Assembly (NCBI GenBank): GCA_018067045.1
Contig: JAGPVL010000040.1
Location: forward strand, 17,683-81,682
Direction: 5' to 3'
Source of the DNA: Gammaproteobacteria bacterium
GTDB lineage: Bacteria > Pseudomonadota > Gammaproteobacteria > Pseudomonadales > Alcanivoracaceae
Length of the DNA stretch: 64,000 bases
Shown here: piece after piece, positions 50,279-59,663 of the stretch
Numbering within the stretch: position 1 is the stretch's first letter
How the letters are laid out: each line of letters opens with the position of its first letter
The notes under the pieces: generated by a model
Told to the model about the DNA's origin: nothing
What the model saw: the letters and a program-made list of their open reading frames with translations, nothing else
Database searches by the model: none
Translations under genes and position numbers: made by a program

Positions 50279-51304
50279 ATGTTTAACGATGCCACTCAGC
50301 ACAGGCAGCTTGCTCGACCTTACCGCAAGGCATTGTTAACCGCTCTGCTTATCCTGACCTTTGTTAGCGGCCTGCTGTTCGCCTACATCAATATCAATCG
50401 CGCGAACTATATTGTCGCGGGCGCCGAGTTTGGAATGTCAGCCTATTCCATCGTTTTGCTTTTTGGTCTTCGCCTCACACAACGGCTGGAGTTTTGGGTA
50501 TTTGCTTATCTCGTGCCGTTTTTCAGCGTAATGATGCTGGCACTCGCCGCCCCACTCTCCACGCTGAACGTTTTCATCTGGGTGCTTCTCATTCCCATTG
50601 TGTCGCATTTGTTATTGGGCCGTCGGCTCGGCTTGGCCATGTCTGTGGCTTACATCGCAATCGCTTCAGGAATTTTCTTTTGGCGTTATGGCGGCGACCC
50701 CGAGATCATGCAACCCGTCATTCTCAGCAACATTGGCGTGCTCACGCTCTGCCTCATTGCCTTTTCTCATGTCTATGAAATTACCCGCGAGCAATCCGAA
50801 AATCGTTTAGTGAAGCTAGCGCATTCAGATCCGCTGACAGGCCTGCCGAATCGTGCACATCTGCAAAGCAGATTTGAGCACGAACAGTCACGCCACCAAC
50901 GCCACGGCAGCGCCATGTCCGTTGTGTTGCTCGATTTGGATTTTTTTAAGAGGGTAAACGACAACCACGGCCACGAAGCGGGCGATAAGACATTACAACA
51001 TGTCGCCAAGTTGTTGCTCGTAGATCTACGCAAAACTGATCTCGCCGCACGCCTAGGCGGTGAAGAGTTTTGTCTTTTGCTGCCCGACACAGATAGCGTT
51101 CAAGCACATGCCGTGGCAGAAAAAATTCGTGTGCGCTTGGCATCCACGCCACTGGATTTTAACGGTTCACAGATCGCCGTAACAATGAGCGGCGGTGTAG
51201 CCGAACTGGGTCGCGATGGCAACGCCCTCAATGACCTAACCCGTTGCGCCGATCGAAAGCTGTATAACGCGAAGGCTGAGGGCCGGAATCGAATTACATT
51301 ATAA
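50279..51304 (+). CDS. Membrane diguanylate cyclase (GGDEF)
   Basis: 341 residues. Five to six membrane segments (about 18-195) form an uncharacterised N-terminal sensor, then a GGDEF domain with HSDPLTGLPNRAHL, DLDFFKRVNDNHGHEAGD and an intact catalytic GGEEF. RKTD five residues before GGEEF is a canonical inhibitory RxxD site, so product feedback by c-di-GMP is expected. The ATG at 50279 was chosen because upstream in-frame starts lie in or near the tRNA gene. It stands alone; no terminator was found after it. Confidence 0.9.
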   Translation: MFNDATQHRQLARPYRKALLTALLILTFVSGLLFAYININRANYIVAGAEFGMSAYSIVLLFGLRLTQRLEFWVFAYLVPFFSVMMLALAAPLSTLNVFIWVLLIPIVSHLLLGRRLGLAMSVAYIAIASGIFFWRYGGDPEIMQPVILSNIGVLTLCLIAFSHVYEITREQSENRLVKLAHSDPLTGLPNRAHLQSRFEHEQSRHQRHGSAMSVVLLDLDFFKRVNDNHGHEAGDKTLQHVAKLLLVDLRKTDLAARLGGEEFCLLLPDTDSVQAHAVAEKIRVRLASTPLDFNGSQIAVTMSGGVAELGRDGNALNDLTRCADRKLYNAKAEGRNRITL

Positions 51305-51445
51305 TCGTGCGCTAGACTTTTAAAACGAAGCACGACACCCACTGCAACACAATTCTCCCCTCGCTTTCTCGCGTACCACAGCGCACGAAAAGCATTCTCG
51401 GAACACTGCTGCGGCGGCCGCCGTTATCATCACAAAATAGCGTGC

Positions 51446-51625
51446 TCACGTTTCGTCATAACGCCTCAGCCATGCGTAAACTTCTGGCCAAACTTCGTGC
51501 TCAGCAGACTTACCCATAATCAAGTCATTATGACCGTAGTCTTCTGCGTGACCATGCGACTTTCCAAACACCCTGTGCTCAGTGCCGAAGCGTGCAGCCA
51601 CGTCAATCCTTCGTGAGAGAATCGA
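51446..51625 (-). pseudogene. C-terminal remnant of an alpha/beta hydrolase
   Basis: Reading the minus strand, an open frame gives RFGTEHRVFGKSHGHAEDYG followed by HNDLIMGKSAEHEVWPEVYA and stop at 51446-51448. The YGHNDLIMGKSA block with its His is the terminal catalytic-His region of alpha/beta hydrolases, including the hydrolase part of GMC-oxidase fusions. There is no start or nucleophile region upstream, and homology fades at the 14-bp inverted repeat. It is a 3' fragment of a lost gene. Confidence 0.65.
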
Positions 51626-51643
51626 GAGCCTGCACGCTTCGGC
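51584..51643. repeat. 14-bp inverted repeat followed by a T run
   Basis: GCCGAAGCGTGCAG (51584-51597) and CTGCACGCTTCGGC (51630-51643) are perfect inverted arms 32 nt apart, then GTTTTTTTCG. It could be a plus-strand terminator-like stem, or the joint where the hydrolase was cut. Confidence 0.6.
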
Positions 51644-52008
51644 GTTTTTTTCGTTCTTCCTTCCTGCATCACTTTTTCCACTCTCTACCTTTTCGCTTCG
51701 GATTTTCTCTGACGCCTTGTTAACGACGACTTGTACGGACTACTCGCTTCCGACAACGTACCGCCGTATTGCTAGTAAGAGACATCAGCCAGCTGAAGAT
51801 ATGCCACAACACAGACCGATCTTACTCACAGAGTGGGAAAAAAAGACCATTTCCTGAATAACCCTTCTTCCGGTAAGCACCTTGTTTAGCAAACTCATTT
51901 TTCGGCGATATATGAACTCAGATTTTCCCATACATCACGTCATCACTATGTGAGTGACTTGTACATTTATCAGCTAAGCCTCGTAGCGTAAGCTCTCAAC
52001 CAATATGC

Positions 52009-55000
52009 CTAACCGTCCTCTCGCGGTCTGTGCATCAGTCGGTAAATCGCTGGGATTACCAATAAAGAGAGCAGAGGCGCAGTCAACATGCCACCGATCA
52101 TCGGCGCGGCGATCCTGCGCATAATTTCGCTGCCGCTGCCATCACCCCACATAATCGGCAACAAGCCCGCCACAATAACGGCAACCGTCATCGCTTTCGG
52201 GCGAATACGTAACACCGCGCCCTCGTGCAGCGCCTCAACGAACGAGGCATCGTCCACATCACCTCTGTCTAGACGCTGCTGCCAAGCCTGCTTTAAATAC
52301 AACAGCATAATGACACCAAATTCCGCCGCCACCCCTGCCAATGCGATAAAGCCCACGCCTGTGGCGATGGAGACGTTATAGTCGAGCAGATATAGCAGCC
52401 AAATCCCGCCCGTCAGCGCAAACGGCAAGGTCAACACAATCAATAACGCCTCATCGACGCGCCGAAATATTAGGTAAATCAGCACAAAAATAATCGCAAT
52501 GGTCGCAGGCACCACTAATCGCAAGCGCTGATTGGCCCGCTCAATAAATTCGAACTGCCCGGCATAAGCAATACTGACACCACTTGGCAAGGACACATCA
52601 CGGGCAACCACCGCTTTCACGTCTTGCACCACGGATGACAAGTCACGGCCACGTACATCGACGAAAACCCACCCTGACAATCGCCCGTTTTCGCTTTTTA
52701 ACATTGCCGGACCATCCGTGACGTTCACGTCCGCTACCATCGATAACGTGATTCGCTCGCCACGGGGCGTCAGAATGGGTAAAGAAGATAAACTCGCCAG
52801 CGTATTGCGCCAGTCTTTTGGGTAACGCAACGTGATGGGATAGCGTGCTAACCCTTCGACTGTCTCGCCGATTTTTTCACCGCCAATCAGACCACTCACT
52901 ACCGATTGAATGTCCGCAATACTCAGGCCATAACGCGCCGCTGCCTCACGACGAATATCAATATCAATATAACGTCCGCCAGTTAATCGTTCAGCTAGGG
53001 CGGACGAAACACCGGCAACATTTTTCACTGCATGCTCAACCTGTTGTGCCACTTCGTCGATCTGCTTTAAGTCCGCGCCAGAAACTCTTACTCCCAACGG
53101 GCTTTTAATCCCTGTGGCCAGCATGTCGATGCGATTACGGATCGGCGGAATCCAAATATTGGTCAATCCCGGTACGCGCACGACACGATCAAGCTCTTCA
53201 ATTAGGTCAGCCATCGTCATGCCTTCACGCCACTCGTCCCGAGGCTTAAACCGCACAGTCGTTTCAAACATCGTTAACGGTGCCGGGTCGGTTGCGGTGC
53301 GCGCACGTCCGGCCTTACCAAACACTTGCTTCACTTCAGGCACTGTTTTAATTAACCTATCCGTTTGCTGTAAAAGCTCTGCCGCTTTCTGCGCGGATAA
53401 GCCAGGCAACGCGCTGGGCATGTACAGCAAGTCGCCCTCATCAAGTGGCGGCAAGAACTCTCCGCCTAATCTTGTCGCAGGCCATATCGAGCTCACTAAA
53501 ACAACCAGTGCTACCGCAATAGTGGTGCGCGGATGCGCTAAGGAAATATTGAGTACGGGACGATAAAGGCGAATAAGCACACGATTAATCGGATTTTTTT
53601 GTTCTTCTGGTAGCTTTCCGCGTATCCAAAATCCCATCAATATCGGCACTAATGTCACCGATAATCCAGCAGCCATCGCCATCGCATAAGTTTTGGTAAA
53701 CGCGAGAGGGCCAAACAAACGCCCTTCTTGTGCTTCAAGCGTAAAAACCGGCAAAAATGAAAATGTAATAATCAGTAAAGAGAAGAACAGCGCTGGGCCA
53801 ACCTCTTCAGCCGCCCGCGTGATTACCTGCCAATGCTCACGACCGACAAGCGCCTTATCAGGATGATCCTGATGCCATTGTTCAATTTTCTTGTGCGCAT
53901 TCTCGATCATCACAACCGCCGCATCGACCATCGCGCCAATCGCAATCGCAATGCCACCTAGCGACATAATATTCGCATTAACACCCTGATAGCGCATCAC
54001 CACGAATGCGCCGAGAATACCTAGTGGCAATGAAACCATTGCCACTAGCGACGATCGCAAGTGGCCCAGAAAAAGAAAACACACCAGCGCCACCACAATA
54101 AATTCTTCAATTAGTTTGTGGCTTAAATTCTCTATAGCGCTATCAATTAACTCACTGCGGTCATAGGTCGTAATAATTTCCACGCCCGGGGGAAGGCTGG
54201 AACGTAATTCCTCGATTCTATTTTTCACGGCGGCTATAACCGCATGTGCATCCTTGCCTGACCGCAAGATAACCACCCCGCCAACGCTCTCCCCCTCTCC
54301 ATCGAGTTCGGCTATGCCACGGCGCATTTCCGGGCCTACCTGAATATGTGCAACATCGCTGAGTAATACTGGAACGCCGTCTACCAGTTTTAGGGGGATA
54401 AGCCGAAAGTCTTCAAGGGAGTTTAAGTATCCGCTAGCACGGACCATATATTCTGACTCTGCCAACGTCAGTACGGCGCCGCCGGTTTCTTGGTTCGCTT
54501 GCTCAATCGCACGCCGAACTTGCTGATGGGTAATACCCTGATTGGCCAATTTTATCGGGTCTAGCACAACCTGATACTGACGCACCATTCCGCCGACCGT
54601 CGCCACCTCGGCAACATCTTTCAACGTTTGCAGTTCGTACTTTAAAAACCAATCCTGTATTGACGTGAGCTGCGATAAATCATGTTGCCCACTGCGGTCA
54701 ACCAGCGCGTATTGAAAGATCCAACCTACCCCCGTTGCATCCGGGCCAAGCGAAGACGTCGCGGCTTCAGGTAGGCGTGCTTGCACCTGATTGAGGTATT
54801 CCAGCACGCGCGAACGCGCCCAATAAAGATCCGTGCCATCTTCAAAAAGGATATATACATAGCTGTCACCAAAAAATGAAAAGCCGCGTACCGTGCGCGC
54901 GCCAGGGACAGCGAGCATGGTTGTCGCTAACGGATAGGTGACTTGGTTTTCAACAATCTGCGGCGCCTGCCCTGGGTAACTGGTACGAACGATGACCTGT

Positions 55001-55134
55001 ACATCGGATAGGTCTGGTAACGCGTCAATCGGCGTCGCCTTCATTGACACAATACCGCCAGCTGTTAGCGCAAACGTGGCCAGCAGAACGAGAAAGCGAT
55101 TGTTAATAGACCAACGAATCAGCGCGGCAATCAT
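52009..55134 (-). CDS. cusA: Copper/silver RND efflux pump CusA
   Basis: Inner-membrane heavy-metal RND pump of 1041 residues. It matches CusA over much of its length: [55 protein letters not shown] (TM4 with the proton-relay Asp), [14 protein letters not shown] and [16 protein letters not shown]. Two methionines of the E. coli periplasmic metal site appear conserved (PLTMFETT and RIDMLA); the third could not be placed by eye. Overlaps cusB by 4 bp. Expected to export Cu(I) and Ag(I). Confidence 0.95.
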   Translation of the reverse strand: MIAALIRWSINNRFLVLLATFALTAGGIVSMKATPIDALPDLSDVQVIVRTSYPGQAPQIVENQVTYPLATTMLAVPGARTVRGFSFFGDSYVYILFEDGTDLYWARSRVLEYLNQVQARLPEAATSSLGPDATGVGWIFQYALVDRSGQHDLSQLTSIQDWFLKYELQTLKDVAEVATVGGMVRQYQVVLDPIKLANQGITHQQVRRAIEQANQETGGAVLTLAESEYMVRASGYLNSLEDFRLIPLKLVDGVPVLLSDVAHIQVGPEMRRGIAELDGEGESVGGVVILRSGKDAHAVIAAVKNRIEELRSSLPPGVEIITTYDRSELIDSAIENLSHKLIEEFIVVALVCFLFLGHLRSSLVAMVSLPLGILGAFVVMRYQGVNANIMSLGGIAIAIGAMVDAAVVMIENAHKKIEQWHQDHPDKALVGREHWQVITRAAEEVGPALFFSLLIITFSFLPVFTLEAQEGRLFGPLAFTKTYAMAMAAGLSVTLVPILMGFWIRGKLPEEQKNPINRVLIRLYRPVLNISLAHPRTTIAVALVVLVSSIWPATRLGGEFLPPLDEGDLLYMPSALPGLSAQKAAELLQQTDRLIKTVPEVKQVFGKAGRARTATDPAPLTMFETTVRFKPRDEWREGMTMADLIEELDRVVRVPGLTNIWIPPIRNRIDMLATGIKSPLGVRVSGADLKQIDEVAQQVEHAVKNVAGVSSALAERLTGGRYIDIDIRREAAARYGLSIADIQSVVSGLIGGEKIGETVEGLARYPITLRYPKDWRNTLASLSSLPILTPRGERITLSMVADVNVTDGPAMLKSENGRLSGWVFVDVRGRDLSSVVQDVKAVVARDVSLPSGVSIAYAGQFEFIERANQRLRLVVPATIAIIFVLIYLIFRRVDEALLIVLTLPFALTGGIWLLYLLDYNVSIATGVGFIALAGVAAEFGVIMLLYLKQAWQQRLDRGDVDDASFVEALHEGAVLRIRPKAMTVAVIVAGLLPIMWGDGSGSEIMRRIAAPMIGGMLTAPLLSLLVIPAIYRLMHRPREDG

Positions 55135-56480
55135 GGCTGACTCCCTTCTGACTGATGCTCGTGTGACATGCGAGCATGAGGGTTATCGTCACTGAGCAAG
55201 CGAAGCGGAACACCTTGCAAGCTAGCTTCCGAATCCAACAAAAACTGCCCACTAATCACCACCATTTCGCCCTCTTGCAAACCGGCTTCAATAACGGTCA
55301 TGTCATCTTTGTCTGCACCCGCGCGCACCTCTGCCGGTTGAAACAACCCGTCGCCGAGACTCAGCATGACCAGCGTTCGCGTACCGGTACGTATCAACGA
55401 CTCCGTTGGCACGACTAACATATCCTGTTGCACGGCATCTTCGGATGACGTGTCCGCTTTGTGAGTCGTCGCAGCACGACTCAATTTGACGCGCGCGCTT
55501 AATCCTGGGCGTAAATCACCGTGGCTGTTGTCTAGCTCAATACGAAGCGATACGTTGCGACTATCGCTATCCAGCAACGGCAAAATTTCCGCGACACGTC
55601 CTTGCCGCGTTGGCGACGACACGCCATCAATATAGACTTCCGCCAAGTCTCCACGCGCCACGAGTTGACCCTGCGACTGCGGCACGGAGACCAACACCCA
55701 AACACTGTCCAAACTGTTGAGCTGTAGTAGCGGCGCACCGGCTGACAGCGTCATGCCGGCGCGCACATCGAGCGAGCGAACGACACCAGCGATTGGTGCA
55801 CGAATAATCCAATCCTCCTGCACCGCTTTTTGTTGCTCCACGGCACGAATCAAAACGTCCGGCATACCCAGCGAACGGGCGCGTTCTTTTCCCGCACGTA
55901 TCAATGTGTCGTCTTCTGTTGCCAGCAACGCGACTAATTCAAACTGCGCGGCCGTCCACTCTGGCGTACGCACCCTCACGAGTGGCTGTCCTTTTTCAAC
56001 TTGATCCCCTGTCGCGAGCGGCCATACGGCTTCAACATAGGCGGCACGTGGATGCTGTAAACGGGTGATCGAGCGGTCGTTAAATGTCACCTGCCCAGTA
56101 ACTTCAAGTTGCGACAGCGCTGTGCTTCTTAACACTGGTGCTGTACGCATACCCAAGCTCTGACGCATCGAAGCATCAACACGGACGCCGGCGACATCGG
56201 ATTCTGCTCCGCGATCCGCATAACGTGGCACGAGATCCATATCCATAAAGGGTGATGGTCCCGGCTGATCAAACTGCTGTTGTGGGTACATAGGGTCGTA
56301 CCAATACAACACCTTTTGCTCAGTTGCTTCGCCTGAGTTCGGGCCGTTGCTAGACGACATCTCATGGGATTCAGAGCCGCTTTCACGGCTAACTCCCAGT
56401 CCAAAACCAATTCCTATACCGGCTGACGCGACGCACAGAATAATCAGAGCCTGCATGTGTTTATTGCTCGCAACGTTCAT
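55131..56480 (-). CDS. cusB: Copper/silver efflux adaptor CusB
   Basis: Periplasmic membrane fusion protein, 449 residues: N-terminal anchor (about 8-30), a heavy-metal-binding motif [20 protein letters not shown] continuing [10 protein letters not shown] (about 57-87), beta-barrel, hairpin and lipoyl regions ([21 protein letters not shown]). The motif is the YWYDPM type seen before CusB. Overlaps both neighbours by 4 bp, consistent with stoichiometric synthesis of CusC, CusB and CusA. Confidence 0.94.
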   Translation of the reverse strand: MNVASNKHMQALIILCVASAGIGIGFGLGVSRESGSESHEMSSSNGPNSGEATEQKVLYWYDPMYPQQQFDQPGPSPFMDMDLVPRYADRGAESDVAGVRVDASMRQSLGMRTAPVLRSTALSQLEVTGQVTFNDRSITRLQHPRAAYVEAVWPLATGDQVEKGQPLVRVRTPEWTAAQFELVALLATEDDTLIRAGKERARSLGMPDVLIRAVEQQKAVQEDWIIRAPIAGVVRSLDVRAGMTLSAGAPLLQLNSLDSVWVLVSVPQSQGQLVARGDLAEVYIDGVSSPTRQGRVAEILPLLDSDSRNVSLRIELDNSHGDLRPGLSARVKLSRAATTHKADTSSEDAVQQDMLVVPTESLIRTGTRTLVMLSLGDGLFQPAEVRAGADKDDMTVIEAGLQEGEMVVISGQFLLDSEASLQGVPLRLLSDDNPHARMSHEHQSEGSQP

Positions 56481-57799
56481 GGTGTAACTCCTTCAGCACG
56501 CTCACCATCTTCATGGTCATAGGTAAAATGCAAACGGGCGGCGCGCTGATGGAACGCGCCTGCAATTTCAATTTCTTTCATTTGCGCGGTAATTTTTTCT
56601 CGACGTGCTGCAATAACCTCCGACAGTGTCGCCTTATTTCCTCGCCACGCCGCCATGAGTAAATCGACTTTCTCAGAGGCTAACGGCAACATCACATCCC
56701 GTTGGCGCTGCATGCTTTTTTCCAGTCGATGGTATTCAGCCAAATCCGCCACCAACATTGCTTCGTGCTCACGCCGCAAAGCATCGCGCTCTGCTTCCAC
56801 CGCAACACGCTCGGACCTTGCCGCAGACGCGCGAGGTCCCTGACGAGAGCCGCCGAATAGCGGCAAATCCATATTAAATTGCAGACTGGCCATGTCGGAA
56901 AATTCATCGCCGCGCTTGAGGTATGCCACCGTCACGCCCCAATCCGGGCGCTTCGCTGCGTCGGCCTCTCGCACTTGTGCGCTAAAAAAATCTACTTTGC
57001 GGTCAGCTACTTCTAATTCGGGGTGATGCGCCAACGAATGCAGCGTGATGTCTGAGGAGATCGGCCATAACGGCGCCTCACCGATCAGAGAGCTACGCGC
57101 CTCCTCGCCAATCCAGCGCGCCAAAGAGGCGAGCGCCAATTGGTGCTTGGCCAACAAATCATCCTGCAGCGCATCGATTTCCGCGGCCTCTACGCGCGGC
57201 GAAATCACATCACTGGTACGCGCCTCTCCGCCAGCAACCCTTGCTTTTACCGCTTGATCAAACAACGCATTCTCGCGCTTTAACGCATCAACTTTTGCCA
57301 GCTGACGCTCAAGGGTTTTGCGGGCAATCCATGCACTCGACACATCGCGCAGCACTTGCAGGCGCGTGACCTGAGTCTGCGCCGCAGCAAGGGAAACCTG
57401 GCTCTGCGCGGCCATATCACGGGCCTGCCGTTTCGCGCCATTGGGGAATTGCTGGCTGATACCGATGCGCTGCATCGTCATGCGTTCGCTATCAAGACTA
57501 AAGCGCTCATCGCCTTCAATGGGCACATTGTCGACACCGAGAATTAACTTGGGATCGGGCAGTGATGCGGCGGGACCGGCAGCGTGATTGGCCGCCTCTT
57601 GGCGCGCGATCTCAGCCTGCAAAGACGGTGCTTGTTGCAACGCCAGTTCAATTGCACGATCAAAGCTCAGCCCGACACTATGACCACTCCGTGACGCCGT
57701 ATGATCTGCGCCACTCACACCCACGCAGCTCATCAAGAGCGCAATGCCAAACGCTACTCGTAGGCTGCGAACGGGAATAAAACGTCGAGAACGTTTCAT
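56477..57799 (-). CDS. Outer-membrane efflux channel of the copper/silver system (CusC-like)
   Basis: TolC-family protein of 440 residues with signal peptide (about 1-31). Two repeats of the outer-membrane efflux domain (about 45-235 and 240-425), rich in Ala/Gln coiled-coil helices (AAQSQVSLAAAQTQVTRLQV). First of three genes CBA on the minus strand. CusC of E. coli is a lipoprotein; no lipobox Cys is evident here, so the CusC name is by position. Confidence 0.88.
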   Translation of the reverse strand: MKRSRRFIPVRSLRVAFGIALLMSCVGVSGADHTASRSGHSVGLSFDRAIELALQQAPSLQAEIARQEAANHAAGPAASLPDPKLILGVDNVPIEGDERFSLDSERMTMQRIGISQQFPNGAKRQARDMAAQSQVSLAAAQTQVTRLQVLRDVSSAWIARKTLERQLAKVDALKRENALFDQAVKARVAGGEARTSDVISPRVEAAEIDALQDDLLAKHQLALASLARWIGEEARSSLIGEAPLWPISSDITLHSLAHHPELEVADRKVDFFSAQVREADAAKRPDWGVTVAYLKRGDEFSDMASLQFNMDLPLFGGSRQGPRASAARSERVAVEAERDALRREHEAMLVADLAEYHRLEKSMQRQRDVMLPLASEKVDLLMAAWRGNKATLSEVIAARREKITAQMKEIEIAGAFHQRAARLHFTYDHEDGERAEGVTP

Positions 57800-57966
57800 G
57801 TTTTCTACTCCGAAACTTTAGCTACCGAGAACAAACCCCACGCACACAAAAGCCCGAAAACGTGCCACTTTTTAGTGGGGATTGCCTGCAAAGATGACGC
57901 AACTCAATATCAGTCAGCGTCAGCACGCCAAGCGGGCATTACATGCCAGCTAACGTAAACAGGCAG

Positions 57967-58374
57967 CTAAGCTAGAGATGGTGGCCGCCAGATGGCGACA
58001 AGGGAGAGAAGAGGTTTGAAAGGCATGTCGGCAGAAGCGACATACAGATGCGCAAATGCGGGTGCGGATATATCCGAGGTCATTGCCATCATCACCTGAC
58101 CGGCGTGACAGGACTGGCCTTGCTTGCATTGCTGCCCCGTTCGCAACGCCGTTTCGTCGTCGAGGCAACAGTCCGGCTTTTGATCCTGATCTAGGTGATT
58201 CATGTCACCCATCTGATGCATCGACATATCCATATTCGCCGACGACATCATATCCTCCATCGGACAGGGCGGCTCAAACCACGCAGACGCAGCAATCCCC
58301 TGCAAGGGAATCACAGCGATAAGCAGTAAAGTGAGCAACACACGAGATAAAGGCATAAAGAGAGAATAACGCAA
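57967..58374 (-). CDS. Met/His/Cys-rich secreted protein, copper-associated
   Basis: 135 residues, probable signal peptide (about 1-30), then a segment MEDMMSSANMDMSMHQMGDM rich in Met with His, then CCLDDETALRTGQQCKQGQS and CHAGQVMM with five Cys. Such residues fit Cu(I) or Ag(I) binding. It lies 167 bp upstream of the cusCBA genes on the same strand, so it probably belongs to the metal response. No CusF, CusR or CusS is in the window. M7 is an alternative start. Role is inferred, not shown. Confidence 0.75.
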   Translation of the reverse strand: MRYSLFMPLSRVLLTLLLIAVIPLQGIAASAWFEPPCPMEDMMSSANMDMSMHQMGDMNHLDQDQKPDCCLDDETALRTGQQCKQGQSCHAGQVMMAMTSDISAPAFAHLYVASADMPFKPLLSLVAIWRPPSLA

Positions 58375-58434
58375 TCGTTAGAGGTTGTCAGGCTGGGGGT
58401 TGGGCGGAACTTCCCCCGAACCGCCCCAGCACCA

Positions 58435-59433
58435 CTACGAGCCCTGAAAAAACTCCCCAACCTTGCCCAGCGCCGCTCTCGCTTCCGGCACAAAGACACC
58501 GAACGTTTGAAAGACATGGAACTGGCCGGGAAAATTATCCAGCGTGACATCTACTCCCGCATCGCGGCAGGATTGATGGAATGTCATTACTTGTTCATAG
58601 AAGATTTCTGCACCGGCAACCTGAATATAGGTTTTCGGCAAAAACGATGGTTGCAGCTCGGTGAAGTTAACGCGGCTTGATTTCAGCGACGAGCCGTTTA
58701 GGTAGGTTGAAATCCATTTATCCAGCAACGCCGGAGAGAGGATGTCCGCACCAATCGACGCCGCCTGCTTTTCGGCGGAAACCTCCGGCCACACAAACGC
58801 TGGATCGACCCAAGGGGAAATCAACGTACAGGCGGCAACCGAACGATCACCCGGCTGATGCTGCTCATGCAGCTGCGCGAGCACGTCTATACACAGAGCC
58901 CCGCCGGCGGAATCTCCGGCCATGACGACGGGCACTGAACTGGTTGCTAACACCTCACGCGTTACTGCCAAGCAATCATCGTGCGCGGCCGGAAACACAT
59001 GCTCTGGCGCCAAACGATATTCCACACCAATCACTCTCGCTCGCGACATCACCGACAGGGTGGCCAAAGTCGCTTTATAGCCGCGTGCGGAACCCACTAC
59101 GTAACCGCCGCCATGCAGATATATCAATGTCCTCTCTACGCTCTCCGTTGCACTATCGCGCGGCTCACAGACAACACATGGCACGCCAGCAATAATCTGC
59201 GTCGAGAAATCGACCCGCGCCATATCGGACGAAAATAATTTCAGAATGTTCTGACGTACGCGCATCCACTCAATCGGCTGGGCGATCGATTGCTGCAATA
59301 ACCGCGACGTCAGCTGAGAGATAAAATTTGCGCGGCGGCTGCGCTGAGGATATTGACCTGCTGATGAAAACGTCGGCATCACGCTTTTGATGCTCTGTAC
59401 TGAAATATCTGACAATGGGCCTAAAAGTCTCAT
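58435..59433 (-). CDS. Alpha/beta hydrolase, hormone-sensitive-lipase family
   Basis: 332 residues, carboxylesterase-type. Oxyanion motif HGGG at 107-110, nucleophile in GDSAG at 173-177 (S175), VEYRLAPEHVFPAA between, and a C-terminal FPGQFHVFQ with the likely His. A good ribosome site (AGGAT) precedes 59433. It is divergent from a Baeyer-Villiger-like monooxygenase, a pair often seen in ketone degradation where the oxygenase makes an ester and the esterase opens it. Confidence 0.9.
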   Translation of the reverse strand: MRLLGPLSDISVQSIKSVMPTFSSAGQYPQRSRRANFISQLTSRLLQQSIAQPIEWMRVRQNILKLFSSDMARVDFSTQIIAGVPCVVCEPRDSATESVERTLIYLHGGGYVVGSARGYKATLATLSVMSRARVIGVEYRLAPEHVFPAAHDDCLAVTREVLATSSVPVVMAGDSAGGALCIDVLAQLHEQHQPGDRSVAACTLISPWVDPAFVWPEVSAEKQAASIGADILSPALLDKWISTYLNGSSLKSSRVNFTELQPSFLPKTYIQVAGAEIFYEQVMTFHQSCRDAGVDVTLDNFPGQFHVFQTFGVFVPEARAALGKVGEFFQGS

Positions 59434-59462
59434 TATTAGCGATCCTAGTTATATTTCTGGCA

Positions 59463-59504
59463 GGGAGTCTTCTGAAAAACCCTAGGGAGCCTCTGAATAA
59501 CTCC
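59463..59504. repeat. Two IS-end-like copies in the esterase-monooxygenase gap
   Basis: GGGAGTCTTCTGAAAAACCC (59463-59482) and GGGAGCCTCTGAATAACTCC (59485-59504), separated by TA. The second differs from the copy at 45682 by one base. The flanking CTAG at 59482-59485 may be a target-site trace. No transposase gene was found. Confidence 0.45.
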
Positions 59505-59663
59505 TTGCGCGCTCTGGCTTTCGCAATCTGCGAGGCCGATAGCGCGTATTTGGCCTGTATTATCGATTTTTTGTCCGACGCCGTCATCACCCGTCGCGGC
59601 ATTTATCTGTATCCTGCACCTCTCAAAATCCACGCATCAACCTTCTTGCACAGAGAGCCCCAG

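Larger units (their letters stand above)
51305..52008. other. Intergenic region with decayed sequence
   Basis: 704 bp between a diguanylate cyclase and cusA with no intact gene. It holds a minus-strand alpha/beta-hydrolase tail (51446-51625) and an inverted repeat (51584-51643). From about 51650 to 52008 nothing was recognised; no cusA terminator was seen. A 91-codon plus-strand open frame at 51582-51857 is judged non-coding. Confidence 0.7.

Noticed and set aside
51582..51857. 91-codon plus-strand open frame between a diguanylate cyclase and cusA
   Set aside because: No ribosome site, no recognisable domain, a composition of mixed repeats, and it covers the hydrolase remnant and inverted repeat. 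Judged accidental.
59270..59602. 110-codon minus-strand frame over the IS-like repeats with a possible transposase N terminus
   Set aside because: It runs across the esterase gene in another frame and has no transposase motif I can name; too weak to call a mobile element gene.
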